Assembly: GCA_016719855.1 (NCBI GenBank)
Contig: JADJYH010000034.1
Coordinates: 23,988 to 87,987, forward strand
Length of the DNA stretch: 64,000 nucleotides
Direction: 5' to 3'
Source: Saprospiraceae bacterium
Lineage (GTDB): Bacteria; Bacteroidota; Bacteroidia; Chitinophagales; Saprospiraceae
The notes beneath the pieces were generated by a model that saw only the letters and a list, made by a program, of their open reading frames with translations, ran no database searches and was not told the origin of the DNA. Within the stretch, counting starts at the first letter, position 1, and each line of letters begins with the position of its first letter. Positions 1 to 9,949 of this stretch are shown in pieces. Both the position numbers and the translations under genes were made by a program.

Positions 1-59
1 AACACAACGGCTACCAAAGCCACCGCCCAAATCACTGATTTCAAAAAAGTCCTTTTCAT
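1..59 (-). CDS. N-terminus of a secreted protein, cut by the window edge
   Basis: An ATG at 59 on the minus strand opens MKRTFLKSVIWAVALVAVV and runs off the left end. Basic residues followed by a hydrophobic stretch look like a signal peptide. It lies downstream of, and in the same direction as, the small secreted protein at 182-595. Nothing can be said about the mature protein. Confidence 0.4.
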   Translation of the reverse strand, partial: MKRTFLKSVIWAVALVAVV

Positions 60-181
60 GTTGTTGAAATTTGAATACCGGGCATAGCCTTGCCTGAGTT
101 TGTCAACTCCCGCAACCCACATCCCGATGGTTAGATAGAAAGGTTTAGTTCAAGTTGGAATTGATTTTTTGGGAGTCGTCC

Positions 182-595
182 TCACCTGACGGCAATCACT
201 GCCCCCTTTTCCTCCGTCATCACCTGCACCCCTTCCGGCACATAAATCACGTAGCTCACCTTCTCGCAAAGTGAAGCCCCATTCACCATCGCCAATTGGC
301 GGCGAGTGTTGTCGGATAGTTTCAGCCCCTTGACATCCCGGTTGAGGTAGAGTTGGAATTGCCCTTCGCTGTTCAGGCGGTGGAGCGTGGCGTTGCCGCC
401 ATTTTGGAGGGTGATGGAGGTTTCCACCATCACAGCATTGCCTTTACAGGCCTTCACGATGTAGGGTTGGTCGAGTTCGATGCGCAGCGACTGACCGGCC
501 TTCACCGACAGTGCCTGGGTAAATGTAGCGCTCGATTGGGCGGCGAGTAGGCTGCCAATGAGCAGCAGGGCAGAGGTGATGATGGGTAACTTCAT
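182..595 (-). CDS. Small secreted protein of unknown function
   Basis: 137 residues. Residues 1-19 (MKLPIITSALLLIGSLLAAQ) form a clear signal peptide, so the product is exported to the periplasm or surface. The mature part is probably beta-rich. It contains two cysteines (VKACKG and ASLCEK), and phrases such as LYLNRDVKGLKLSD and YVIYVPEGVQV recall the polar/hydrophobic alternation of DUF4097-like adhesin strands. That resemblance is weak and no family is assigned. The frame is intact, unlike those of its upstream neighbours. It sits 245 bases downstream of the caspase gene on the same strand and could be the last gene of that operon. I see no other feature in the 245-base gap. Confidence 0.6.
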   Translation of the reverse strand: MKLPIITSALLLIGSLLAAQSSATFTQALSVKAGQSLRIELDQPYIVKACKGNAVMVETSITLQNGGNATLHRLNSEGQFQLYLNRDVKGLKLSDNTRRQLAMVNGASLCEKVSYVIYVPEGVQVMTEEKGAVIAVR

Positions 596-840
596 GGCAA
601 TCTTTGTTTTGATGAACTAATCTGTTGACGCCTTTAGATTGCAGGGTCAGGAGAAATGTTATCACCTCGGCGTGAAAGAACTTCTTGAATTTTATAAATG
701 CTTCTGACCTAGTTCGTGGCGAACAAGAATAACCACCTCCTGGCAGGCAATTGAGCAATGCCAGACTTGATAGTAAATGGAATTTAAACTTGACAGGCTG
801 TCAGGCGAGTATGGAGCGCCAATTTCTAAATATCAGGTTT

Positions 841-3800
841 TTAGTTTCCTCCACCCAGCACAAACACCGGTTTTTTCTCCGACAACTCCAATTGGTCTAT
901 CGGCATGTAAGGTTTCTGTACATTCTTGAGTTTGGGGTCTTTTTGGCCAAGCAAGATGGGAAGCCTTTCCGTGGTAAAATCATACAACTCATTGAGGTAG
1001 ATGATGCCGTCACCGTTGTCGTCGCCCTTTATTTTGCCGTGGTTGCCTTCCACCTCTTCGTTGCTAAAAGCCTCCAGCAATGCTTTGGTAAACACCCCGT
1101 TTCCCCAGATTTTGTCTTCATAAGAAGTTTCCCCTTTTCCGCAGGAAGACATGATGGTATTGCCGGGATTGTTTTGCGAAAGGTCCGCAATGGCTTTGGT
1201 CAGCGTTTCACTGTTGGGTTCATTCCCGGACTTGGCAGTGGGAGACCCTTTTTCATCGAAATTGCTGACAGCACTTCCGCTTTTGCAGGCATCGAGGAAG
1301 ATGAGTTTTTTGACGCCCATCATCTCATTCAAAAAAGAAAGAACCTCCGTCTCGAAGTCCAAAGAACGGGAATCCTGTTGACGTTCAGAAAAATCGGAAG
1401 CGATAATCCGAAAGCGATTGTTCTTTTTGGAAAGGAATCCGTGAGAGGAAAAGAAAAGTATCACGGAATCATCTTTTTTGATGGAGTCATCCATCAAAAA
1501 AGAATTTTGAATGCCCTCGACAGCATCCCTTAAGGCTTGGGCAGTGGTAGCCTCCGGTGTGGCATATTTGTGTACAAAGACTTTTTCAAATATGCTTTTT
1601 TCGCTGCCACTCTGTTTTTCAAATTGCTTCGCAAAGTCTGTGGCATCCTTGGTGGAAAACTCCAACTGAAAGGTATGCCAAAGGCATAGACGTGCAGGTT
1701 GGTCTTTTCAATGCCTGTTTAAAGCGAATGATAGGAGAAACTACCGTTTTGCCGTCTAAAATCACCTCGAGGCTCACCTCGGTAATTCCTTGCTCCAACT
1801 CAATTTCAGCCATGTAAGTATACCTGTTCTTTCAGTTTTAGACGGGAATATTTCAGGCTCTTTCGGATACGGCTTCCCATTGACGATTAACCTGAAGTTA
1901 CTGTAGGATAACGTGGTTTCCGAAGTGATTTTCAATTTGACGGGAAAGGTTTTTTCATTCCATTCTATGTCAGGCCCATCAATATCTGGGTCGGGACTGT
2001 TCCATTCAATTTTTATCTCGTCTTCGAAGCCGTCCCAGGATGGGTTAGCCCCGGTTGCCGCCCCGTTTTTCGGGGGATTTTTTCAGGCTGTGCTTCCGCA
2101 TCGTCGAAAGAAGGCAGGACAATGTTGTGCCGCCCCACAGTCCCATTGCGGCGGGTCTTTTCCCAGGCACGGGACTCGATTTGAAGAGTGTCTTGCTGAA
2201 AAAGGGAATTGGCCCTGAACCGCAGCGAAACCTTTTTGGAACTGCCGGGCGGCATCGTTTCCAGTGGGTTTAAAAGTTTGTCAATGGGTTTTACTTGTTC
2301 TGGCAGGGAAAATTTGAAAAACACGTCTTCCGCTGGCGCATCTCCGTTGTTTTTTAGCTCGATTTCAAGTGTAATGGTGTCGGTTCTCCTGTTCTTCTGT
2401 AATTCGTCCCGAATGAATCGGTACTGCACGATTTCGAGACGGGGGATGGCTTCCTTCCTGCTCTCTACCTCGAATGTAAAAGATTCGATGGACGTTCCAT
2501 TGGTTTCGGGAAACCTGACCTCGAAGCGACTGATACCGCTTTGCAGCGTTTCAGTGGCCACTACTGGAATGGATATTTTTCTGGAAGACTGCTTAGCTAA
2601 ATACCCGATAGAAATGTGGTGAGGAATCTCAACTCCTTCCGCAAAGGAAATAGCGTTCAGCTCTGCCGTCAAGCCATAGGCGTCTCCGTCGCCATCATTG
2701 GTCAGATTAAAAGAAATATATCCTCGCTCAGTGGGCTCGAGTATAGCATTAGAATTGGCATCGTGAAAAAGGGTTTGGTAGGTTTTGATGGCAGGTTTAC
2801 CAGAAGTAGATGGGGGGGGGCTTTTTTCCAATCGAATCAGATAGGCATCTTTTAATACCCGGGATGAAGAATATCCGCCAATCAGGACGCTTCCATCGCT
2901 CATCTGTACAACTGAATTAGCTTCATCATTCAAGGCATCACCGAACAATCCTTCCTTTTCATCCCACACACGCTTGCCATTCGGTTCAATAAGATTCAGC
3001 CAAGCTTGTGACCGTCGTTCACCTCTTCCGTCATCGCTCAAGTTGTAGCCGGCCATCATGTATTGGTTATCCCATGTTTGAACGATGGCCTTGCTGGCGT
3101 CCTCCCGCCTGCCACCATATAGTTCAAAATAGAGCAGGTTGCCGACGGCATCGGTTTTCAGAAAGAACATGTCTTCCTTCTTGTCCGATGTTTCCGCCGT
3201 ACCGGTGATGGCAAAACCTCCCTCTTTGGTAAGAATCAGATCGTTTGCCCTTATGAAGTAAAAAAATTTGAGAGGAATTTTTTTTTCTTCCAAAGCCGAT
3301 GCCCAATCTTTTAAAAAAGATTTCTCCCACAATACTTGTTGACCGTCCGGACTGATTTTCATCAGAAAACACGTCTCGTTGTTTTTTTTACCGGCATGGC
3401 CGGTCAATACGATTTCCTCGCCAGGCAAAACGACGACGCTCTGAGCCGAGCGGGGGACAACGCCAATATCACGCTCCCATTGGAGCTTCCCCTCGAAGTT
3501 CACCTTTATGACATAAACCCGATTGTTGCGGATACCTGCCGCAACTAAACTGCCATCTGGCGATTGCACCACATCGAACAACTCGTCGTTTTCGCTGGTC
3601 CCAGTAATAAATCCCAGAGTATTACACCTTTTTCGTCCACTTTCAGCAGCCAAGCGTCTCGCTTGCCAAAAGATTCCTTGCCCCAATTGGTTTCCGTAAA
3701 CCCGGCGATGACATAGGCCCCATCAAAGGTTTGCACGACAGCGTTGGCACCGTCGTCCTCCTTGCCGCCGAGGTTAGTGTTGGTCAATTCGTTTCCATCG

Positions 3801-4016
3801 CCGTCCAAAACCAGCAGTAGGATGTCTTTTTGCGGTAAGACTTGGATTCTGTTTCCCCAACCGCCGTTATTCCGCCTTCAATATTTTCACGGCCATCAAA
3901 GCGGCGTCGCTGCGAACACCGCCGTAAGATTTTCCATTGAACCACGGGCTTCTTGGCAAAAAACTGCCAGCGGAAAGGATAGGAAAATGATGCTTGCGTA
4001 GCAGCAGTCTTGGCAT
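841..4016 (-). CDS. Secreted beta-propeller / CARDB-like / caspase-domain protein, frame broken
   Basis: Reassembled from several minus-strand frames it is one protein of about 1,050 residues. The start at 4016 gives a plausible signal peptide (IIFLSFPLAVFCQ) once a frameshift near 3995 is allowed. Next come four to six propeller-type repeats (GGVRSDAAF, GANAVVQTFDGAYVIAGFTE, SDGSVLIGGYS), then two Ig/CARDB-like regions (FNLTNDGDGDAYGL, ELKNNGDAPAEDVFF). The C-terminal caspase (peptidase C14) domain has the catalytic His in FFSSHGF (near 1441) and Cys in FLDACKSG (near 1285). Frame breaks lie near 3890, 3835, 3600, 2050, 1820, 1720 and 1670. Both catalytic residues survive, which favours sequencing error over decay. 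Family knowledge suggests a cysteine protease of metacaspase type; its target is unknown. It is the last large gene of an ECF-sigma operon. Confidence 0.75.
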
Positions 4017-4059
4017 AGGCGAATTCAGTATGCACTTTAGATGGATCAAAGAGTGATTA

Positions 4060-4636
4060 TTACTCACACATAAACCTGTGATGCCCCAAAGCTTCTATGT
4101 AGTAACCACTTTCAGGGTTAGCTGTCAAATCTTTCAACAATTTACAGGCGTTGGCTACGGATTCCGCAGTGTTGAAGTAGGTATAACATAGGGCTAAATA
4201 CCATTTAGCCATGTTTTGATACTGAAAATCAGTATCATCAGCCAAAGGCATCAGAAAACGGGAAGCTTTGGTATAGTCGGAAAGTTGGAGCAAGGTAAGT
4301 CCCATGTATAGCTGGGCAATAGGCTCGTCGGGATGTTGCTGAAGGTAAATATCGAGCGCCGACCTTGCCTCTTCCCATTTGGCTTCGCCGTAAAGTTTAA
4401 GTGCCTGAGCCAAGGAATCATCTGCCATCTTGCCGGGATCTCCCAACCCTTTAGCCTCCAATCGGTCGAGGATGCCAGGCAATGCGGTGCTTTCAGGTTG
4501 TAATATTTGGCGAAAGCTTCCTTGGGGTCTCCACCTTGTTTAGGAAAAAAAAATAAGCGCTGGCCACTGCTATTACCAGCACCGAAGCGGCAATGGCAAG
4601 CCACCTTTTTGAATTTGATTTTGTATCGTTTTGCAT
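4060..4636 (-). CDS. Membrane-anchored tetratricopeptide protein, frame broken
   Basis: The start at 4636 (MQNDTKSNSKRW) leads into a single hydrophobic anchor (LAIAASVLVIAVASAYFFF). The mature part has TPR-like helices: AQALKLYGEAKWEEARSALD, LYMGLTLLQLSDYTKASRFL, AKWYLALCYTYF. Two frame breaks are needed, one in the nine-base poly-A run at 4551-4559 and one near 4480. Length is about 190 residues. TPR proteins of this form follow ECF sigma factors in many Bacteroidota operons, where they are assumed to be protein-binding or anti-sigma-like partners. It lies 6 bases downstream of the small gene at 4642-4883 and 44 bases upstream of the caspase gene. Confidence 0.65.
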
Positions 4637-4641
4637 GACTT

Positions 4642-4883
4642 TTATTTTAGCTTCGTGATTAAAAAGTTTTCTGATTCTAGTTTTTCCGCTACCTGCTGGA
4701 GGGTTTTTGAGTTCGGTTTTTTCCCGCTAGTTCAATGCTAATCGTCATGTCCCGCAGCATTTCTACTTCGGCAACAAAGGAAGCGTCTGTGACTAATTTT
4801 TCCTCCCAATACCCTGAGCGGCTCCCCGGTAAGCTCTCCTTGAGCCAGGCCTCTGTTTCTTCGATATGCTTATCTTCATTCAT
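4642..4883 (-). CDS. Small acidic protein of an ECF-sigma operon, one frame break
   Basis: The start at 4883 gives MNEDKHIEETEAWLKES. After one indel in an A-run near 4717 it ends NFLITKLK at 4642, about 80 residues. It has no membrane segment. The order sigma factor, short acidic protein, membrane TPR protein suggests the short protein is the soluble N-terminal half of an anti-sigma system, comparable to the cytosolic helical domains of anti-sigma factors. This is inference from position and composition only. Without the indel the frame stops at 4689. Confidence 0.45.
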
Positions 4884-5463
4884 TGCCACTGTTTTGAGTT
4901 GCTGGTAGTCGGGGCTCTCCGTGATTTTTTGAGGGAATTTCGTTCATGCACCTGTTTTTTTCACACGCACAAGGATTCCGTGTAGTTCATTTCGGCAGCT
5001 ATTTCATTCATGTTTTTTTCTGATAGTAAAAGGCTTCGAGCAATTTTTGGCAGTCTTCCCCAATTTGCTCGAAGACTTTTGCCATCAGTTCGTGCTTCGT
5101 TTCATAAACTTGTTTATCCTCAACACCGGATTCATCTTCCGGGGGCAGTTTTGCCAAGGCTGAGGAGTAAGCCCTGCCAGACCTTACCCGCATCAGCCAA
5201 ACCTTGCTGGCGATGCTATGTAAAAAAGTGCTGAACTTAGCTCCACTGTGCAAATGGAAACCCTCGGGTTTTCTTAAAATCCCTACCAAAGCAATCAGCA
5301 TTTCCTGAAAGACATCCTTGACATCTTCGTCACCGCCATGTTGGGTGACATAACTTGCCACCATCCTGTAATATTGGCGGTAAACCTGTTCAAAAGCGTC
5401 AAATGCTTCCTTCTGAGATTTTCGATGAGAACTTCGTCGGGCAATTGCTGGTAAGCTCAGTCA
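4876..5463 (-). CDS. ECF-type RNA polymerase sigma factor, frame broken
   Basis: The start at 5463 reads MTELTSNC. After a frame break near 5440 it continues KEAFDAFEQVYRQYYRMV. Sigma region 2 is visible (DEDVKDVFQEMLIALVGIL, then FSTFLHSIASKVWLMRVR). Region 4 begins EDCQKLLEAFYYQKK and continues after another break as MNEIAAEMNYTES. The 3' end is unclear because at least one more indel lies near 4960; the sensible end is close to the start of the next gene at 4883. ECF factors direct RNA polymerase to stress or envelope promoters. This one leads a set of secreted or membrane genes and probably controls its own operon. Confidence 0.7.
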
Positions 5464-5562
5464 TGATTTTAGAATCAGCGGTTTTGTGAATGGCAAAGTT
5501 CCTCTTTTTTTGAAATCAAGCCAAAACCATTCAAAATACAGGCCCAAGCCGTTTATTCGGTA

Positions 5563-7079
5563 TCAATAATACTTCGCCCATTCTACCATTTTCCCATTCC
5601 CATCGAGCAGAAAAGATAGCTTGGCGCTTTCACAATTAGCGATTGTACCGTTGTTGGTAAAAACCGCAGATGGCGAAAACAATCCTTTGGTAGTGGTAGT
5701 CAAAGGTTCAAACACCCGTTGGATACAAAAAAAAGTACCATCCTTTTAAATGTATAGACCAAAGAATGTAGCTTTTCATAAATAGCGACTTTCACCTTTG
5801 CGTCCGGTTGGAGGGAAATCCATTCTCCAGCGAGTTCGGGCCGGTGCAGCTTGACGCCGTCCACGAGGTTTTGGGCATCGGGCATATCCGGGCAATCGGG
5901 AGCCTTCCCTGCATCGCATTTCTCCCCGTTCCAGACTTTCAAGTTAAAGTCAGCCTGAAATGCTTCCAAACCGGAGCCGTTTTCTTTGATATCTTTCCAT
6001 ATCCTGAGCGCTCCGTCAGCTTCCTCGTTGTAGGCATAAGCGAGGGCGAGGGCGAGCCTCAGTGCTGCCTCAGAGCCATTGGCATCCATCTTGCTTTTTT
6101 GGAAAGTTTCGTTGTGATTAAGTAATCTATGGCATCCTACGCTTTCCTTCAGAACCAAGACGCACATCAGGTTGATTTCTGCAGTGAGAAAGCGAGGTCC
6201 ATCTTGGAGGCAGTAACGAAATGCTTTCCGCCTTTTGAAGGTACACCCCGGAGGCGGCGCTCTTCCGGTTCGAGGTCTTTGCCGCCACGGGGAGCCAGGG
6301 GCTTTTTCATCCGGGTATCCCAACTGATTTCCAACGGGAAAAGATAGGGGTCTGCATTGTTGGCAGTGAAGTTCATGGCAAGATAGGCATATCCCAAGCC
6401 CAGGTTGTTGTAAACCTCCCTGCCTTTGTACCAGTTTTCGACATGCTCGAAGCACGATATAGCAAGGTCGTATTTGCTCATCGAAAAGAGGTAGTTGCCA
6501 GCCTCATACACCCGTATCAATTCGGTTGACATGGACTGTACTTTTTTGACCGTGTTCTGCCGTTCCAACAGGGAAGGATACCCGGTCAACCGGGCAGGTA
6601 AATCAAATTCCTGATAAATACATTTTATCAATTCCGGCAGTATCTGGGTCGTCCGGTACCCGGCGAGGTAAGCCATAAAAACGCCCTGTACATCGGCAGA
6701 TTCTTCAAAAACAATGTCCCCGTCGGTGTGGCGGTCGTAGGCAAGGAAACTGGTGGAGGATGCCTTCAAATCGGTCTGGTAAGCATGCGCCAATTCATGC
6801 CCAAGAATAAACGCCAGTGCTGACAACGAATCTTGCCCATGTAGCGGCAGGGGTCTGGTATGCCCGCTCACTCAACTCAATAGTATTGCTGCTGCGTAAA
6901 AACAGGGCTGCCTCCTTGTCATCTTTTGTAATGATAATTTGGGGTTTTAGGTACACCTGGTTGCCATTCGCCTGGTAGAGTTTCCCCAGTACGTTTTCAG
7001 CCATTTTTTTGATGTGAGGGTTGGCTTTTGCACTTCCAGCCCAAATCAGCAGTAGCACAGCGATGGTTATTCTAAGCAT
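5563..7079 (-). CDS. Secreted M48-like metallopeptidase with TPR-like C-terminus, frame broken
   Basis: A signal peptide (MLRITIAVLLLIWAGSAKA) opens the gene. After a frame break near 6830 comes a zinc-peptidase motif (FILGHELAHAY, HExxH), followed by FEESADVQGVFMAYLAGY, where the third zinc ligand of M48-like enzymes is expected. The rest is helical with TPR-like segments (GNYLFSMSKYDLAISCFEHV and VYNNLGLGYAYLAM). A second break lies near 6170-6130, and a third near 5715 is needed to reach the end EWAKYY at 5563. Length is about 500 residues. An exported gluzincin-type protease upstream of an ECF factor and a secreted caspase suggests an envelope proteolysis or stress unit. The substrate is unknown. 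Confidence 0.65.
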
Positions 7080-7615
7080 GTAATTGATATTTTTCTGGAT
7101 TCTTCCACCATGTATTGCAGCAAGTACAAAATGTTATCAGCAAAAACAATTTTCGCTGGAAGGATAATTTTACAAGCGTATCTGGTTTTCTACACTGGTA
7201 AATACGCCCAACAAAAAAAAGGACATAAGCACGAAAAATCAATACTTTTGTCACGGTGAGACGCAAAAACGCCTTCGATTTTGAAAAAAACAGCGCATGT
7301 TTTCCACACTGCCAAGCACATTGCTTCAACTTTTCCTGTTCATCGACACCCTGCTCGACAGCGTAGCCAACAAGGTAGCCATTCTCGATGCCATCCACCT
7401 CTTTTTGACGGAAAAAATGCAGCCCATTGACATGGCTGCTGCTTGGCATTTATATCGTATCGTTGCAAGGTAGGAAAGCAACGTACGTGTGGCGTGAGGG
7501 TTAGTATGGAAGGGGACGAGTGAAGACCGGACTCTTTCTAACAATGCTATTTTAAGACAAGTGACAAAGTTGACAAACTGACAAAGTGCCAAATAGAATG
7601 AATTTGTCAACTTCC
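7080..7615. other. Region without a confident gene between the M48 gene and the primase
   Basis: This stretch holds a possible 58-codon plus-strand frame (7297-7473) and one arm of a 17-base inverted repeat (7561-7577). No tRNA, insertion sequence or recognisable protein was found. It may contain the left boundary of the integrative element or the promoter of the M48/ECF operon, but no attachment-site copy could be seen. Confidence 0.4.
7297..7473 (+). CDS. Possible 58-residue protein
   Basis: An open frame starts at ATG 7297 (MFSTLPSTLLQLFLFIDTLL) and ends at TAG 7471-7473. It has plausible codon choice and a hydrophobic first half. No family is recognised and nothing upstream fixes the start, so it may be chance. 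Confidence 0.2.
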   Translation: MFSTLPSTLLQLFLFIDTLLDSVANKVAILDAIHLFLTEKMQPIDMAAAWHLYRIVAR

Positions 7616-7636
7616 TCACTTTGTCAACTTTGTCAC
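7561..7636. repeat. 17-base perfect inverted repeat at the primase 3' end
   Basis: GTGACAAAGTTGACAAA at 7561-7577 is the exact reverse complement of 7620-7636, with a 42-base spacer. The right arm encodes the last codons of the primase (KVTKLTK). The arms are built from a repeated word (GACAAA/TTGACAAA). It may act as a terminator or belong to the word-palindrome class seen elsewhere in the window. Confidence 0.7.
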
Positions 7637-9939
7637 CTTCTCATAATTCCCGTACTCCCGCCCCACCAGCCACCCCGCCTCGGTCAGCATTTTCAAAAAC
7701 CTGTCCACCGAGCTTTCGCTCATGCCCAAGCCTTCGCCAATGCGAATGGCGTCCTTTCTTTGAAAATGGGTAGGAAGTTCTTGAAACAATTGCCGTTTGT
7801 GATTCGGCAACTGGTTGAACGCAGACACGGCTTCCCTTGGTAGTTTCTCAAACAAAACAAAGCATGTTGCAGGTATGCTTCCACCAGTAGCGAGGCAGCC
7901 TGAAAGTCGGCTTCGTCACAAGTGACGATAGGCGAGGCATCGGCATTTTCAAAGCGGCGGCAAGTGGTAAGTGTCATGGCGATGCGGAAGAGGATGGCGC
8001 AGAGCCGCTTGATGCTCGACAGGCTTTCCGTGCCGAAGAAGGCATTGGTTTCTTGTAGCAGTCGGGTGAAGTGTTGGTTCAGTCGCTGCCATTGTTCAGC
8101 GGTGAGTTGGAATTGGACCGGGTTTTCAGCCGTGAAGCGGGTTACCTCGAGGGTGCGCTCGGAGAGCCGGGCAAAGTGTTCCGTGAGGTTGATACCGCCG
8201 GAGGCGGGCGAAACGTCCCGCCAAGCGGGCTGCACAGCGTAGCAGTAGAAGAGGAAGCGGCTGAACAGCCCATCTTCGACGGAGGGGATCAGTTTGAGGA
8301 TTTGGTTGGGCGTGCCGCTGATGGCGACGCTGAGGCGGGGTTGGTCAATTTCAAAAAACTCGTTGCTGCCCTTGCGGGAGTAGCTGATTTTTTCAAAATG
8401 GAAGGCTTTGCGGAGCAGGTCGGAGTAGCCACCCCAATCCTGTTTGAGCACGTTGCCGAGGGTGTCGGCTTCGGTCTCGCACATGATGCCCGTGCCGCCT
8501 CCGTCCCGCAGGTGCTTGATGACCATCGCAGAGGAGGAGTTGGCAGGGATGAACAGGACTTTGAAGGGTGGTTTTTCGGGTTCTTGGGGCAGGGTCTTGC
8601 CCCGTTTGTAGTTGGAGAGGAGCAGCTTGTAGTCGGCGAGTTCCTGGCGGTACTGCTGTATGGCGAGGTTGTTTTCTTCGAGCAGCGCCTTGTGGACGGT
8701 GTCGCCGAGTTGCTTGGCGAAGGTGAGGGCGCTCTTGCCGCTTGCTGCCGGGGCGATGATGAAGGCAAAAAGGTTGGTGTACGTGGTGCGACGGTCGTAC
8801 ACGCCTTCGATGCCCGTCAGACAGCCGGAGAGCACTGCGAGTGCGCCTGTAAGGAATACGTCACGCTCCCGTGGGTCGTCAAGAGCTTGGCAACCTTCGA
8901 GAAGGGGCGAGGGAAGCTGTTGGAAGATAGCAGGGTCGAGGAGCGGGGTGGTTAGGAGAAGGTCGTTGAGGTCAGCGGATACAGGAATGAGGGTTGAGGT
9001 ATCAGGGATGAAATTCCTCGACGCAGTTGTTTGCTCATTGTTTGTTGGTGACGTCGCAAGTCCCCTTCGGAGATGACAAACAGCGGAAGCATGTTCGGCG
9101 GCGTGGTGTTTGTAGGCGCTGGCGATGGATTCACGGATTTCTTTGGGGTCGAGGTCGGTGAACTGGCTCTGGGCGAAGGCGAGGGTGTCGGCTTCGGAGA
9201 TGCCGGCACGGTTGGCGTTGCTGGCGAACAGGTAGATGAAATTGTTGCGGTTGCCGGGGGCGTAGGTGGTTTTGGATTGGGTGTGGGTAAAAACAGTTTG
9301 CAAACTGTTTTTCAGGTCCTCTCCGAGGATGACAAAAGATGAGTGGACGGGTCCCGACTTTTGGTCGGGATGACAAGCAGCGGTGAGGACGGGAAAAACC
9401 TCCTTGTTTGGGTCGAACCAAGCATCGGGGTCGTGGGACAGGAAACAGAGACGGGTAATGTCTTTGCCTGAGCGGTCAGCCTCCAAGCCGTAGTTTTCAC
9501 GAAACCAAGAGCTGACTTGTTGGAAGGCATCGGCGTGGTGTTCCTGGTCGCTGTCCACTTGGATAATGATTTTATAGCCATTGCTACTGGGCGAGGTGAA
9601 CCCGGCACAAGCGAAGCGGTCTTGCCGGGATTCGGCTTTCAAGGCTGCGAGTCGGGCGGGTTCGAGCTTGTCGAAATCGAGGATAAGGAAGCGGGTGTAT
9701 TCCACCAAATGTTCGAGGGTGCGACCGCCGTCGAAACGACCGGAGGGCGTGAAGGCGGGCAACTTTTTCTTCAGGTTGCTGGCTTGTTGCTGTTTGTCGT
9801 TGGCAATCAAATGGCGGATTCGGGCAACCTGCTCCTGGAAGTGGTTGCCCTGAATCGCCTTGACGAGCTGTTCGAGGGTGCGATGCCCCGCAACTTTGTT
9901 GAACTGGTAAAAGAGGGTGAGTTGGGCGTCTTTGGACAT
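7616..9939 (-). CDS. Mobile-element primase/helicase (BT4734-like N-terminus + DUF3987), one frame break
   Basis: The start at 9939 reads MSKDAQLTLFYQFNK. Residues about 1-200 form a BT4734/VirE-N-like domain with an acidic motif (FLILDFDKL) and RLCFLSHDPDAWFDPN. Residues about 320-700 are a DUF3987-type ATPase with a P-loop (APAASGKSAL). The C-terminus (EGLGMSESSVDRFLKMLTEAG) is a winged-helix-like segment. A frameshift near 7840 separates the last about 75 residues. Such proteins replicate Bacteroidota integrative elements and plasmids. The linker between the two domains (residues about 195-310) contains several palindromes, listed separately. It lies 10 bases downstream of the related 223-residue gene. 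Confidence 0.8.
9055..9079. repeat. Palindromic word inside the primase linker
   Basis: CCCCTTCGGAGATGACAAAC (9060-9079) lies in the interdomain linker of the primase. It shares the tail ATGACAA with the hairpins at 9317-9336 and 9352-9376, and with the intergenic 20-base palindrome at 15079-15158. It is translated in frame as AVCHLRRGLA. Confidence 0.5.
9289..9377. repeat. Cluster of three palindromes inside the primase gene
   Basis: Three palindromes lie within 89 coding bases. The first is a perfect 24-base palindrome at 9289-9312, with arm AAAAACAGTTTG and its complement directly abutting. The second is a TCCTC/GAGGA hairpin at 9317-9329 followed by TGACAAA. The third is a TCCCGAC/GTCGGGA hairpin at 9352-9370 followed by TGACAAG. 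The segment encodes the linker from about CHPDQKSG to SLQTVF without breaking the frame. Confidence 0.75.
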
Positions 9940-9949
9940 TGTACCATCG

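Noticed and set aside
751..1533. Plus-strand 260-codon frame over the caspase domain
   Set aside because: The minus strand encodes the caspase motifs FFSSHGF and LDACKSG; the plus-strand translation has no recognisable features.
7072..7619. Minus-strand frames of 125 and 97 codons upstream of the M48 gene
   Set aside because: No start context, no domain, and odd amino acid composition; probably chance frames in a promoter or element-border region.
8071..8955. Plus-strand 294-codon frame within the primase
   Set aside because: Gly/Val-rich antisense shadow of the DUF3987 ATPase domain, which carries the P-loop on the minus strand.
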